DNA from: DATAES01 sp036493595
GTDB lineage: Bacteria; Actinomycetota; Acidimicrobiia; Acidimicrobiales; JACDCH01
Length of the DNA: 64,000 nucleotides
NCBI GenBank assembly: GCA_036493595.1
Contig: DASXPN010000072.1
Location: 1 to 64,000, forward strand
Direction of reading: 5' to 3'
Below, one piece after another: positions 50,859 to 58,988 of this stretch. The translations under genes and the position numbers were made by a program. The notes below the pieces were generated by a model. That model saw nothing but the letters and a program-made list of their open reading frames with translations. It did not search any database and was not told where the DNA came from. The stretch's first letter is position 1, and each line of letters begins with the position of its first letter.

Positions 50859-53194
50859 CGCGCCGCTCGCATGGGTGGGGCGAGCGGCAACAACTTGCCC
50901 GGGCCGCCCGACGCCTTCGCGAACTGCTCGACGAGCCAGCCCCGCTTGCGGGCGATGGCGGCAAGGCGCGTTTCGGGGTTCACCGCAACCGGGAAGCCGA
51001 CCGCTTCGAGCATGGGGAGATCGGAGGCAGAGTCCGCATAGGCCACCGACTCTGCGAGCGACAGACCTTGGGCGTCGGCGTAGTCGAACAACACCTGCGC
51101 ACGCGACTCGCCGGTGGGCGGGACGTCGGTCAACTCGCCCGCGTAGCGGCCGTTGGCGGTCGGCGCGAGCGACGCGCACACGACGTCGTCGAAGAGCGGG
51201 CGCAACGGCGCGACCACGAAGTCGAGCGCGCCGGTGATGAGCAGTGTGCGATGGCCGAGCGAACGATGCTCACGAACCCGACGGATGGCAGCAGGGAACG
51301 ACTTCGTGATGATGAGATCGCTGAACATCTCGACGGCGTCCTCGTCGAGTTGCGCGATGGGCGCGTCCTCGTAGCGGCGATAGAAGTGACGCAAGAAGTC
51401 ACCGCGGTCGCGGCGATCCATGGCGAGCAGCCTCGGTGCTTCTGCCAGGGTCCGACCGATGAACCGCAAGCGGTCGTCGGCGCGGAGATGGCGCGTCGCC
51501 AGCCACGCGTACGAGGCGACGACGTTCGACGCGATCAACGTGTTCTCGAGATCGAACGCGGCGAGATGGCGGTCCGGCGAGAGAACCTGCCGGCGCAGGC
51601 GGTCGTGACGGTTCTCGACCGTCGACTTGCCCGGTGTGGTGCGCACGCGTGCGTGGACGACGACTGACGGCAAGTGCACGTCGCGGACGTAGTGGTCCCA
51701 GTCGATCACGCGAGGGTCGCACCAGAACGAGTCGCGCTCGGCGGGATCGACCTGATCCCACAGTGCGAGCAGGTGATCGACGCCGTACACCGCCTCGCAC
51801 TCGGCGTACGCGCCGTACAACTCGACGTAGGAGAGCGCCCGCTCTGCTTCGTCGCGTCGCTCTTCGAGGCGAGCGCTGAGCTCCGCCTGCTTGCCCCGCA
51901 GCGGCAGCGACTGCAGTACCCGTTCCGCTCGGTCGAGGGAGACCTTCGCTCGGCGGAGCTGGCCTTGTACCCGGCCGCGGCCGGGGAACGTCCACGGGCG
52001 CACGACGATCGGCTGGCCCTTCGCGTCGTACAGCGGATTCTCGATGAACCACGTGCTGACGAGGTCGACGAGGCGGCGGTAGCGCAGGGGATTCGCCGAG
52101 CCGGACGCGACTTGGGTCACGTCCACCTCGCCACCGGCGGACGGACCGCGACCGGCCACCGCGCACACCGCGCCGACGACGAGGTCGACAGGGATGACGT
52201 CGACGATGCCCTCGGGCACACCGGGGAATTCGCGCAGCAACCCGCGCGCGAACGAGATGATGACCGGCTCGGCCATGCGGAAGCCGCGGATCCATCCCGG
52301 CTTGGGCTCGGCCAGCGCGGACTCGATGATCGACGGCCGCACGATCGAAACGGGGACCTCGCCGCGCGACTCCGCCAGCGCGCGCTCGCCCAGCGCCTTG
52401 GTGTACGCGTACGCGTCGGGCCAGCCGAGCGACGCGGCGCGCGCGCGTCCGGCTTCGACCATCCGTTCCTTGACCCACTGCGAGCGGTGCTGTTCGGTCT
52501 TCTCGGCCAACAACGGCACGCCGGCCGCGCCGAGCTCTCGCCGGGCGGTCGTGCGGAACCGCTTCAGCGACTCGGGCGTACGACTCTCGGCTTCGGCGTC
52601 GAGGCGGGCGCGGCGGGCGGCATCGACCTCGGCGCGCCAGTCGATGTCGAGAAAGAACGGGCTCTCCGACAACACTTGTTCCGGCGCCGCGCCGCGACGG
52701 TTGCCGGCGACATAACAAGTCGACACCGCGACGAGGTGAGGCGCAACGCCGAGCGACTGCAACGTCTGCGCGATGCGACTCGGCCCGAGGAGGTTGACCT
52801 CGACCGCGAGATCGAGGGGCGAGTCGAACGCCACCGTGGCTGCACTGTGGATGACGATGTCGCAGCCGGCGAGCGCGGCGCGCCCGGCATCGTCGAGATC
52901 GAGGCCGTCGCGCCCGACGTCGCCCGGGATGACGGTGACCCGCCGGCTGATGAGCTCGTCGAACGCGGCGTTGCCGCCGACGTCGGCTCGGAGCCGGTCG
53001 AAGGCATCATTGCGAAAGATCTCACGGCGAGCGCGCTGGTCGACGGTCGATCGCCGGCCAGGTCGGAGCAGCAGCACGAGCTCGCAGTCGGGGACCGTGC
53101 GCAGCAATCGCTCGAGCAGAGCGGTCCCCAGAAAACCGGTGGTGCCCGTGACCGCGATGCGTTTGCCGGCGAGCCCTTCCCGGATCATCCCCAT
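50855..53194 (-). CDS. Fatty acyl-CoA reductase fused to an HAD-IB domain
   Basis: A 779-residue fusion. The N-terminal reductase (~1-420) has the NAD(P) motif AVTGTTGFLGTALLERLL at 14-31, VIHSAATVAFDSPLDLAVEVN near 115, the catalytic YAYTKALGERALAE and VSIVRPSIIES, as in eukaryotic FAR/male-sterility and mycobacterial acyl reductases. It should reduce fatty acyl-CoA to aldehyde or alcohol. A helical linker follows. The HAD domain begins near residue 545 with AAFDLENTLIASN, where the second catalytic acid is Glu instead of Asp, and continues to SVAYADSASDLPMLEAVG. The ATG is only 18 bases from the divergent TetR start. Confidence 0.87.
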   Translation of the reverse strand: MGMIREGLAGKRIAVTGTTGFLGTALLERLLRTVPDCELVLLLRPGRRSTVDQRARREIFRNDAFDRLRADVGGNAAFDELISRRVTVIPGDVGRDGLDLDDAGRAALAGCDIVIHSAATVAFDSPLDLAVEVNLLGPSRIAQTLQSLGVAPHLVAVSTCYVAGNRRGAAPEQVLSESPFFLDIDWRAEVDAARRARLDAEAESRTPESLKRFRTTARRELGAAGVPLLAEKTEQHRSQWVKERMVEAGRARAASLGWPDAYAYTKALGERALAESRGEVPVSIVRPSIIESALAEPKPGWIRGFRMAEPVIISFARGLLREFPGVPEGIVDVIPVDLVVGAVCAVAGRGPSAGGEVDVTQVASGSANPLRYRRLVDLVSTWFIENPLYDAKGQPIVVRPWTFPGRGRVQGQLRRAKVSLDRAERVLQSLPLRGKQAELSARLEERRDEAERALSYVELYGAYAECEAVYGVDHLLALWDQVDPAERDSFWCDPRVIDWDHYVRDVHLPSVVVHARVRTTPGKSTVENRHDRLRRQVLSPDRHLAAFDLENTLIASNVVASYAWLATRHLRADDRLRFIGRTLAEAPRLLAMDRRDRGDFLRHFYRRYEDAPIAQLDEDAVEMFSDLIITKSFPAAIRRVREHRSLGHRTLLITGALDFVVAPLRPLFDDVVCASLAPTANGRYAGELTDVPPTGESRAQVLFDYADAQGLSLAESVAYADSASDLPMLEAVGFPVAVNPETRLAAIARKRGWLVEQFAKASGGPGKLLPLAPPMRAAR

Positions 53195-53199
53195 CTGTC

Positions 53200-53211
53200 T
53201 ACCATTTGGTA
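53200..53211. promoter_or_regulatory. Putative TetR operator between tetR and the acyl-CoA reductase operon
   Basis: TACCATTTGGTA is a perfect inverted repeat (TACCA/TGGTA around TT). It fills most of the 18-base gap between the divergent starts and overlaps any leaderless -10 for either gene (TACCAT on the plus strand, AATGGT on the minus strand). A TetR dimer here would block both directions. Confidence 0.65.
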
Positions 53212-53212
53212 A

Positions 53213-53794
53213 GTGAGCACGAAAGATCGAGTGCTGGATGCGGCGCTCACCTCCTTCGGGACCAGGGGGTTCGAGGCGACCTCGCTCGACGCGATCGCAG
53301 CCGAGCTCGGGGTCCGCAAGCAGACGATCCTGTACTACTTCCCGAGCAAGGACGCCCTCCTCGACGGCGTCATCGATACCAGCGCCGACGAGCTGATCGC
53401 CGAGCTCGAGCGCACGCTGGGGCGCGCCGGCGACGGGTGGGGACGGATCGAGGCGGTGGTCCGGAAAGTGTTCCGGCTGGCGGCGCGCCGCCCGGCCCTG
53501 CTCGGGTTCTTGCGGGAGGTGTCGCGGCTGGGTCCCCCTGCGTCCTCGCACCTCGCGTCGCGTCTCGATCCGTTGGTGAAGCGGGCGCAGGGATTCATCG
53601 AGGAGGAGATGGCGGCGGGACGGCTGCGGCCGCACGACCCGTCGCTCGTGTTGCTCGCGGTGTACTCGATGGTCGTCGGTGTCTCGACCGAGGTCGAGGT
53701 GGTCGACGCACTCGGTCAAGAGCAGACCCTGCGGTCGCTCGTCCGCCGCCGCAACGGCCTCCTCGCGCTGCTCCGCGACGCCCTCGTCGTGTAG
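53213..53794 (+). CDS. TetR-family transcriptional regulator
   Basis: A 193-residue TetR repressor. The HTH domain (RVLDAALTSFGTRGFEATSLDAIAAELGVRKQTILYYFPSKDALL) is complete at ~5-52. The ligand domain is helical (FRLAARRPALLGFLREVSRLG). It is divergent from the acyl-CoA reductase operon with a 12-bp palindrome filling the gap, so it almost certainly regulates that operon and itself, perhaps in response to acyl-CoA or fatty acids. The GTG start lies one base after the palindrome. Confidence 0.93.
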   Translation: MSTKDRVLDAALTSFGTRGFEATSLDAIAAELGVRKQTILYYFPSKDALLDGVIDTSADELIAELERTLGRAGDGWGRIEAVVRKVFRLAARRPALLGFLREVSRLGPPASSHLASRLDPLVKRAQGFIEEEMAAGRLRPHDPSLVLLAVYSMVVGVSTEVEVVDALGQEQTLRSLVRRRNGLLALLRDALVV

Positions 53795-53839
53795 GTGTCA
53801 GCCTCTGCTCGTGCGTTCGGCGTGTAGGTCGCCACCTAC

Positions 53840-53951
53840 GTTCTGGGTCGACTCAGCCACGCAAGCCGTGGCCCCGTCGACAATGTTCGGCGACGACTTG
53901 GTTCTGGGTCGACCGAGTCACGCTGACCGTGGCTCAGTCGACAATGTGCGG
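53840..53951 (+). repeat. Left pair of ~50-bp palindromic repeats (copies A and B)
   Basis: Copies A (53840-53890) and B (53901-53951) both start GTTCTGGGTCGAC and end GTCGACAATGT plus GCGG/CGGC. The middle forms a hairpin (GCCACG/CGTGGC in A; GAGTCACG/CGTGGCTC in B with one G-U). A smaller hairpin, GTAGGT/ACCTAC, precedes copy A at 53824-53839. They lie between the convergent tetR and ddl genes. Two inverted copies lie beyond murF at 56400-56508. Confidence 0.8.
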
Positions 53952-53976
53952 CGGGCGGCGGCGGTGGCCGGGGTTG

Positions 53977-55059
53977 TCAGCGCTTGGTGTCGAAGCGGCC
54001 CCGGCGTTCGTGGCGCTCGAGCGCGAGACGGACGAGCTCGTCGACCAGCTCGTCGTAAGGGAGGCCCGTTGCCTCCCACAGCTTCGGGTACATCGAGATC
54101 GGCGTGAACCCGGGGATCGTGTTCAGCTCGTTGACGAGGAAGCCGCGCCCGTCTTGTTCGTAGAAGAAGTCGACGCGGGCCATGCCGTCCACCCGCAGGG
54201 CGCGATAGGCGTCCACTGCGAGCCGGCGGACCCGCTCGGTCTCGTCGTCGGAAAGTGGCGCGGGGATCCGCAGACCGGCGCTGCCGTCGAGGTACTTGTC
54301 GTCGAAGTCGTAGAACTCGTGGCTCGGGACGACCTCGCCGGGTACCGACGCGCGTGGCGTCGCGTTGCCGAGCACCGCGAGCTCGATCTCGCGGCCGGTG
54401 ATCGTCTCCTCGACGAGCACGTACTCGTCGTAACGCAATGCATCCTCGAGCGCGGCGACGAGCTCGTCGCGCTCGTGCGCCTTCGTGATTCCCACGGACG
54501 AGCCCAGGTTCGCGGGCTTCACGAACACGGGGAGCCCGAGCTCGTCGACGACACGCGAGACGAACGCGTCGCCCGCGTCGGGCTCGCGCGCGGTGAGCCA
54601 TCGTGCCTGGGGCAGCCCGTGGGCCAGCATGACGTCCTTGGCCGCGGTCTTGTCCATGCACAGCGCGGATGCGAGCACGCCGGCTCCGACGTACGGCACG
54701 CCCGCGAGCTCGAGCAGACCTTGCACCGTGCCGTCCTCACCCATCGGTCCGTGCACGAGCGGGAACACCACGACATCGGACGACGTGTGGCTCGCAGGCA
54801 CGATGGCCGGCAGCGGATCGAGCTCCGACGCGTCGCTGTCGTCCGGCGAGGGCAATGTCTTTGCCGTTGCCTCGAGTGCGGCCATGGCTTCACCCGACTC
54901 GATCCAACGGCCGTCACGAGTGATGCCGATGGGCACGATGTCGAAGCGCTCGGGATCGGCCGCCCGCAACACGTGCAGCGCCGAGATGCACGACACCTCG
55001 TGCTCCGCTGATCGCCCTCCGAACAGGACGACGAGGCGGGTGCGGTCGGGGCGGGCCAC
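53977..55059 (-). CDS. ddl: D-alanine--D-alanine ligase
   Basis: A 360-residue ATP-grasp enzyme that joins two D-alanines for peptidoglycan. LFGGRSAEHEVSCISA is at the N-terminus. FPLVHGPMGEDGTVQGLLEL precedes CMDKTAAKDVM. The nucleotide lysine is in VFVKPANLGSSVGI, and the metal/substrate loop is NELNTIPGFTPISMYPKLW. ATG 55098 would overlap the divergent murF. GTG 55059 is chosen because it gives the normal N-terminus and has TACGAT exactly six bases upstream. It shares a 22-base promoter region with murF, so two wall-precursor genes start back to back. Confidence 0.95.
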   Translation of the reverse strand: MARPDRTRLVVLFGGRSAEHEVSCISALHVLRAADPERFDIVPIGITRDGRWIESGEAMAALEATAKTLPSPDDSDASELDPLPAIVPASHTSSDVVVFPLVHGPMGEDGTVQGLLELAGVPYVGAGVLASALCMDKTAAKDVMLAHGLPQARWLTAREPDAGDAFVSRVVDELGLPVFVKPANLGSSVGITKAHERDELVAALEDALRYDEYVLVEETITGREIELAVLGNATPRASVPGEVVPSHEFYDFDDKYLDGSAGLRIPAPLSDDETERVRRLAVDAYRALRVDGMARVDFFYEQDGRGFLVNELNTIPGFTPISMYPKLWEATGLPYDELVDELVRLALERHERRGRFDTKR

Positions 55060-55065
55060 GGCCCA

Positions 55066-55075
55066 ATCGTAAGGT
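55066..55075. promoter_or_regulatory. Bidirectional leaderless promoter of ddl and murF
   Basis: The minus-strand box TACGAT (55071-55066) lies six bases before the ddl GTG. The plus-strand box TAAGGT (55070-55075) lies six bases before the murF GTG. They share the TA at 55070-55071, and the whole gap between start codons is 22 bases. Confidence 0.6.
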
Positions 55076-55081
55076 CTGGCC

Positions 55082-56413
55082 GTGAAGTTCCGGGCCACTC
55101 AGATCGCGGCCGCGCTCGGGGGGGAATTGCGCGGTCCGGACGTCGAGGTCAGCAACGTCACCATCGATTCCCGTTCGGTCGAACCCGGCTCGCTGTTCGT
55201 GGCCATCGTGGGTGAGCGCGACGGTCACCTCTTCATCCCGGCGGCCGTCGAGAACGGCGCCACCGCGTACCTGAGCGCGGAACCGCCCGCGGACGTCGAT
55301 GCGTCCGCCATTCTCGTCGACGAGACGGGTACGGCGTTGCTCGGACTCGGCCGCCACGCGCGCGCGCACCTGCCTGACCGGGTCATCGGCATCACCGGTT
55401 CCGTCGGCAAGACCACGGTCAAGGATCTGACTCGCGCCGCGCTGAAGCCCCGGTTCGCCGTGCATGCCAGCGACCGTTCGTTCAACAACGAGCTCGGTGT
55501 CCCACTCACGCTCGCGAACGCGCCCGACGGGACCGACGTGACGGTGGTCGAGATGGGTGCGCGCGGTCGCGGGCACATCGCGCTGCTGTGCGATGTCGCC
55601 CGTCCCACGATCGGTGTGGTGACCGCGGTGGAGATCGCGCACACGGAGTTGTTCGGCTCGATCGAGGAGGTCGCGGCGGCCAAGAGCGAGATCGTCGAGT
55701 CGCTTCCGAGCGACGGCACCGCGGTATTGAACGGGGACCGTCCGCTCGTGCTGGCGATGTCGTCGCGGACCGCGGCCCGCGTGTTGACGTTCGGCGTCGA
55801 AACACCAGGTGTGGATGTGACTGCGGCGGCGGTGGCGTTCGACGACGCGCTGCGAGCTTCGTTCGAGCTCGGGTCGCCGTGGGGCAGTGCGTCAGTGCGC
55901 CTGCCCGTCGCCGGGTTGCATCAAGTGAGCAACGCACTGGCGGCCGCCGCGGCGGCACTGGCGGCCGGCTCAACTCCCGACGACGTCGCCGCGGGGCTGG
56001 CCACCGCGGAGCTGTCCCCCTGGCGCATGGAGATCCGGCGCACCCGAGACGGTGCGGTCATCGTCAACGACGCGTACAACGCGAACCCGGCATCGACCGA
56101 AGCGGCACTGCGTTCGCTCGCGGCGTTGCCGGCGCGGCGGCGCATCGCGGTGCTCGGCGTGATGGCGGAGCTCGGCGTCATGGGACCGGCGGAGCACGAA
56201 CGCATCGGGTCCCTCGCGCACGACCTCGACATCGAAGTGATCGCCGTCGATGCGCCCGATTACGGGGTGCCGGTAGTGCACGGCGTCGACGGTGCGCTCG
56301 AGGCGATCGGTCAGCGAGCCATCGGTGAGGGTGACGCGGTGCTCGTCAAGGGCAGCCGCGTCGCCGGACTCGAAGCGCTCGCCGCCGCGCTCACCGCGCA
56401 CATTGTCGACTGA
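55082..56413 (+). CDS. murF: UDP-MurNAc-tripeptide--D-Ala-D-Ala ligase
   Basis: A 443-residue Mur ligase that attaches the D-Ala-D-Ala dipeptide (the ddl product) to the peptidoglycan precursor. The N-terminal domain has VTIDSRSVEPGSLFVAIVGERDGH, the ATP loop is GITGSVGKTTVKDL near 101, and NNELGVPLTLAN is typical of MurF. The C-terminal domain has VINDAYNANPAS-type residues (VIVNDAYNANPAST) and VLGVMAELG. The last codons and the stop lie inside repeat copy C. It is normally found in the dcw cluster; here it stands next to ddl instead. Confidence 0.95.
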   Translation: MKFRATQIAAALGGELRGPDVEVSNVTIDSRSVEPGSLFVAIVGERDGHLFIPAAVENGATAYLSAEPPADVDASAILVDETGTALLGLGRHARAHLPDRVIGITGSVGKTTVKDLTRAALKPRFAVHASDRSFNNELGVPLTLANAPDGTDVTVVEMGARGRGHIALLCDVARPTIGVVTAVEIAHTELFGSIEEVAAAKSEIVESLPSDGTAVLNGDRPLVLAMSSRTAARVLTFGVETPGVDVTAAAVAFDDALRASFELGSPWGSASVRLPVAGLHQVSNALAAAAAALAAGSTPDDVAAGLATAELSPWRMEIRRTRDGAVIVNDAYNANPASTEAALRSLAALPARRRIAVLGVMAELGVMGPAEHERIGSLAHDLDIEVIAVDAPDYGVPVVHGVDGALEAIGQRAIGEGDAVLVKGSRVAGLEALAAALTAHIVD

Positions 56414-56508
56414 GCCACCCGGCCGGGTGGCTGGCTCGACCCAGAACCAAGCCGTGGCCGAACATTGTCGACCGGGCCACGGCTTACGTGGCTGAGCCGA
56501 CCCAGAAC
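56400..56508 (-). repeat. Right pair of ~50-bp palindromic repeats (copies C and D)
   Basis: These are the same element as at 53840-53951 but inverted. Copy C (56400-56447) and copy D (56459-56508) each run from CATTGTCGAC to CCCAGAAC. Copy D keeps the GCCACG/CGTGGC hairpin. Copy C has a longer perfect palindrome in the same place. They lie between the convergent murF and MFS genes, and copy C supplies the end of murF. Confidence 0.8.
56413..56432. terminator. Perfect 20-bp palindrome at the end of murF
   Basis: The arms AGCCACCCGG and CCGGGTGGCT form a perfect inverted repeat starting on the last base of the murF stop. There is no T run, so it is not a classical terminator. It could still act as a bidirectional stop between murF and the convergent MFS gene, as many actinobacterial hairpins do. 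Confidence 0.45.
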
Positions 56509-56537
56509 GTGGGAGACAGCGAGCACACGATCCCGTT

Positions 56538-57854
56538 CTACGCGGCTTCGTCCTCGAGAACGGCGAACCGAGGGGCGTCGACGGGGACTCGGACGTCCGC
56601 GTACCACGTGAGGCCCAAGGCGACGACCGCGTTCACGAGCAGCACTGCGGTGACCGAGGTGGCGTCGATGACCTTGCCCGCGATGAGGTTGCCGAGACCG
56701 ACCGTGCCCCCGAAGCCCATGATCCACAGCGCCATGACACGGCCGCGCACGCTGTCGTCCAACCGCTCCTGCAACGCGGTGGACAGTGACGTGACCATGG
56801 CGAAATAGAAGAACCCGAGCACCGCGACGACCGGGAATGCGACCCCAGGCGCTCGTAGCAGGGCGAATACCGCGAGCGTGATCGCGTAGCCGAGCATCCC
56901 GACGCGCACGAGGGCGGCGAGTGACTGCTTGGCCAGCACGGTGCCGATCGACAGCGCGCCGAGCGCGGCACCGACACCGAACGTCGCGTACATCAGTCCG
57001 TAGCCGAGCGAGTCCGCGTCGATGCCGAAGTTCTCCTCGGCGACCACCGACAGCTGGCCGACGAAGGTCAGGGCGAACGCGGAGAACACGAAGATCGTGA
57101 CGAGCGAGCGGCGCACGACGCGGTCTGCCTTCGCCACGCGCAGACCCGCGGTGAGTTGGCGGAACCCGCGCCCACTGGCGGCGTCGTACCCGGCGGGTGG
57201 CGGCAGCTTGACTGCCATCAGCGCCGCGATCACGAACAGGTACGTCGCGGCGTTGCCGTAGAACACCCACTCGGCGCCGACGACATGCAGGAGCACGCCG
57301 CCGATGGCGGGGCCGATCACTCGTGCCCCGTTCATCTGCGCGGAGTTGAGCGAGATCGCCGGCGCGAGGTTCTCGGGGCTCACCAACGACGGCAGCAGGG
57401 CGCTGTATGCGGGAGCGAACATCGCTTGGCCGATACCAATGGCGAGCACCATGAGGAAGATCCACATCTGCGACGGGTTCTCGGCGCGCACGACGAGACC
57501 GAGGGCAACCGAGAACACCAACTGCTCGACCGACACCCACACGAGCAGCATGCGACGGTCGACGATGTCGGCGACCCATCCACCGATGGCCGAGAGCAGC
57601 AGCAGCGGCCCGAGCTGTGCGAAGACGATGACGCCGACGTAGGTGGCGCTGTGGGTGAGCGTGAACGCGTACCCCATGAGCACCGCGTTCTGCATCCATG
57701 TCCCGATGTTCGACGCGAACGCGCCGAAGAACACGACCTTGAACACGCGATCGCGAAGGACGTCCCTCGCGCTTCCCGGGACGAAAGGCCTGTCGCCGTC
57801 GATGAGCGCGTCTTCACTGTCCTCGACGGTGAGGTGTTGGACCGGCGTGCTCAT
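56538..57854 (-). CDS. Major facilitator superfamily exporter (EntS/MFS_3-like)
   Basis: A 438-residue transporter with 12 predicted helices. Landmarks are FGAFASNIGTWMQNAVLMGYAFTLT in helix 1 and GGWVADIVDRRMLLVW as the conserved loop 2-3 motif. AFAPAYSALLPSLV-type residues appear as FAPAYSALLPSLVSPENL, and GKVIDATS lies late in the protein. This subgroup includes siderophore and drug exporters; the cargo is unknown. It is convergent with murF, separated by repeats C and D. Confidence 0.9.
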   Translation of the reverse strand: MSTPVQHLTVEDSEDALIDGDRPFVPGSARDVLRDRVFKVVFFGAFASNIGTWMQNAVLMGYAFTLTHSATYVGVIVFAQLGPLLLLSAIGGWVADIVDRRMLLVWVSVEQLVFSVALGLVVRAENPSQMWIFLMVLAIGIGQAMFAPAYSALLPSLVSPENLAPAISLNSAQMNGARVIGPAIGGVLLHVVGAEWVFYGNAATYLFVIAALMAVKLPPPAGYDAASGRGFRQLTAGLRVAKADRVVRRSLVTIFVFSAFALTFVGQLSVVAEENFGIDADSLGYGLMYATFGVGAALGALSIGTVLAKQSLAALVRVGMLGYAITLAVFALLRAPGVAFPVVAVLGFFYFAMVTSLSTALQERLDDSVRGRVMALWIMGFGGTVGLGNLIAGKVIDATSVTAVLLVNAVVALGLTWYADVRVPVDAPRFAVLEDEAA

Positions 57855-57866
57855 GCCCCCGAATGT

Positions 57867-58988
57867 CTACCCGAGCGCTTCCGCGACCTCGAAGCCGTCC
57901 ACGCCGAGCGCATCGGCGACCGCAGGGTGGGTCACCATCCCGTTGCATGTGTTGAGGCCGTGCGCGAGCGGTGGATCGAGACGGATCGCCTCGGCCACAC
58001 CGTGCACCGCGAGCGCCACCAGATACGGCAGCGTGGCGTTGGTCAGCGCGTAGGTGGACGTGTGCGGCACCGCGCCCGGGATGTTGCCGACTGCGTAGTG
58101 GATGACGTCGTGACGCACGTACACCGGGTCGGTGTGCGTGGTCTCGCGGATGCCTTCGACGCAGCCGCCCTGGTCGATCGCGACGTCGACGAGCACCGAC
58201 CCTGGCCGCATCGTCTGCACCATGTCGTCCGTCACGAGCGTCGGAGCGCGACCACCGGGCACGAGCACGGCGCCGATCAGCAGGTCCGCATCGGCGACAG
58301 CTCGCTCGAGCGCGCCCTTGTTCGAGGCCAGCGTGAGGATGCGGCCCTTGTGGATCTGGTCGACCCAGCGCAGCCGGTCGATGTTCTTGTCGAGGAGGAC
58401 GACCTCGGCCTCCATGCCGGCCGCGATCCACGCCGCGTTCCATCCCACGTTGCCGGCGCCGAGCACGACGACGCGACCGGGACGAACGCCGGGTGCGCCA
58501 CCGAGGAGCACGCCCCGGCCGCCGCTTGCCTTTTCGAGGTAGTGGGCGCCCGCCTGGGTCGCCATGCGGCCCGCCACCTCGCTCATCGGTGCGAGCAGCG
58601 GGAGCGCGCCGTCGTCGGTCTGTACGGTCTCGTAGGCGACCGCGGTGCACTTCGACGAGAGCAACGCTTTGGCCACCTCGGGATAGGCGGCGAGGTGGAG
58701 ATAGGTGAAGAGGATGAGGTCGTCGCGCAAGTGGCCGAACTCGGACTCCTGTGGTTCCTTCACCTTGCACACGAGGTCGGCCTGGTCCCACACCGCGCCG
58801 GCGTCGTCGACGATGGCCGCACCCGCGCCTTCGTATTCGGCGTCGGTGATGCCGGCGCCTGATCCCGCGGCCGACTGCACCACGACCCGGACACCGACGT
58901 GGGTCAACTCCCGAACGCCGTCGGGCGTGATCGCGACACGATGTTCGCTGTCCTTCACCTCCGAGGGCACGCCGACGGTGGCGGTCAT
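57867..58988 (-). CDS. ald: Alanine dehydrogenase
   Basis: A 373-residue NAD+-dependent enzyme that interconverts alanine and pyruvate plus ammonia. It starts TVGVPSEVKDSEHRVAITPDGV, has the substrate lysine in VCKVKEPQESE and the histidine in TYLHLAAYPE near 95. The Rossmann loop is VVVLGAGNVGWNAAWIA near 170. VDVAIDQGGCVEGIRETTH and GNIPGAVPHTSTYAL follow. ATG 58988 overlaps the aminotransferase stop by four bases, so alanine transamination and deamination may be linked in one operon. Confidence 0.95.
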   Translation of the reverse strand: MTATVGVPSEVKDSEHRVAITPDGVRELTHVGVRVVVQSAAGSGAGITDAEYEGAGAAIVDDAGAVWDQADLVCKVKEPQESEFGHLRDDLILFTYLHLAAYPEVAKALLSSKCTAVAYETVQTDDGALPLLAPMSEVAGRMATQAGAHYLEKASGGRGVLLGGAPGVRPGRVVVLGAGNVGWNAAWIAAGMEAEVVLLDKNIDRLRWVDQIHKGRILTLASNKGALERAVADADLLIGAVLVPGGRAPTLVTDDMVQTMRPGSVLVDVAIDQGGCVEGIRETTHTDPVYVRHDVIHYAVGNIPGAVPHTSTYALTNATLPYLVALAVHGVAEAIRLDPPLAHGLNTCNGMVTHPAVADALGVDGFEVAEALG

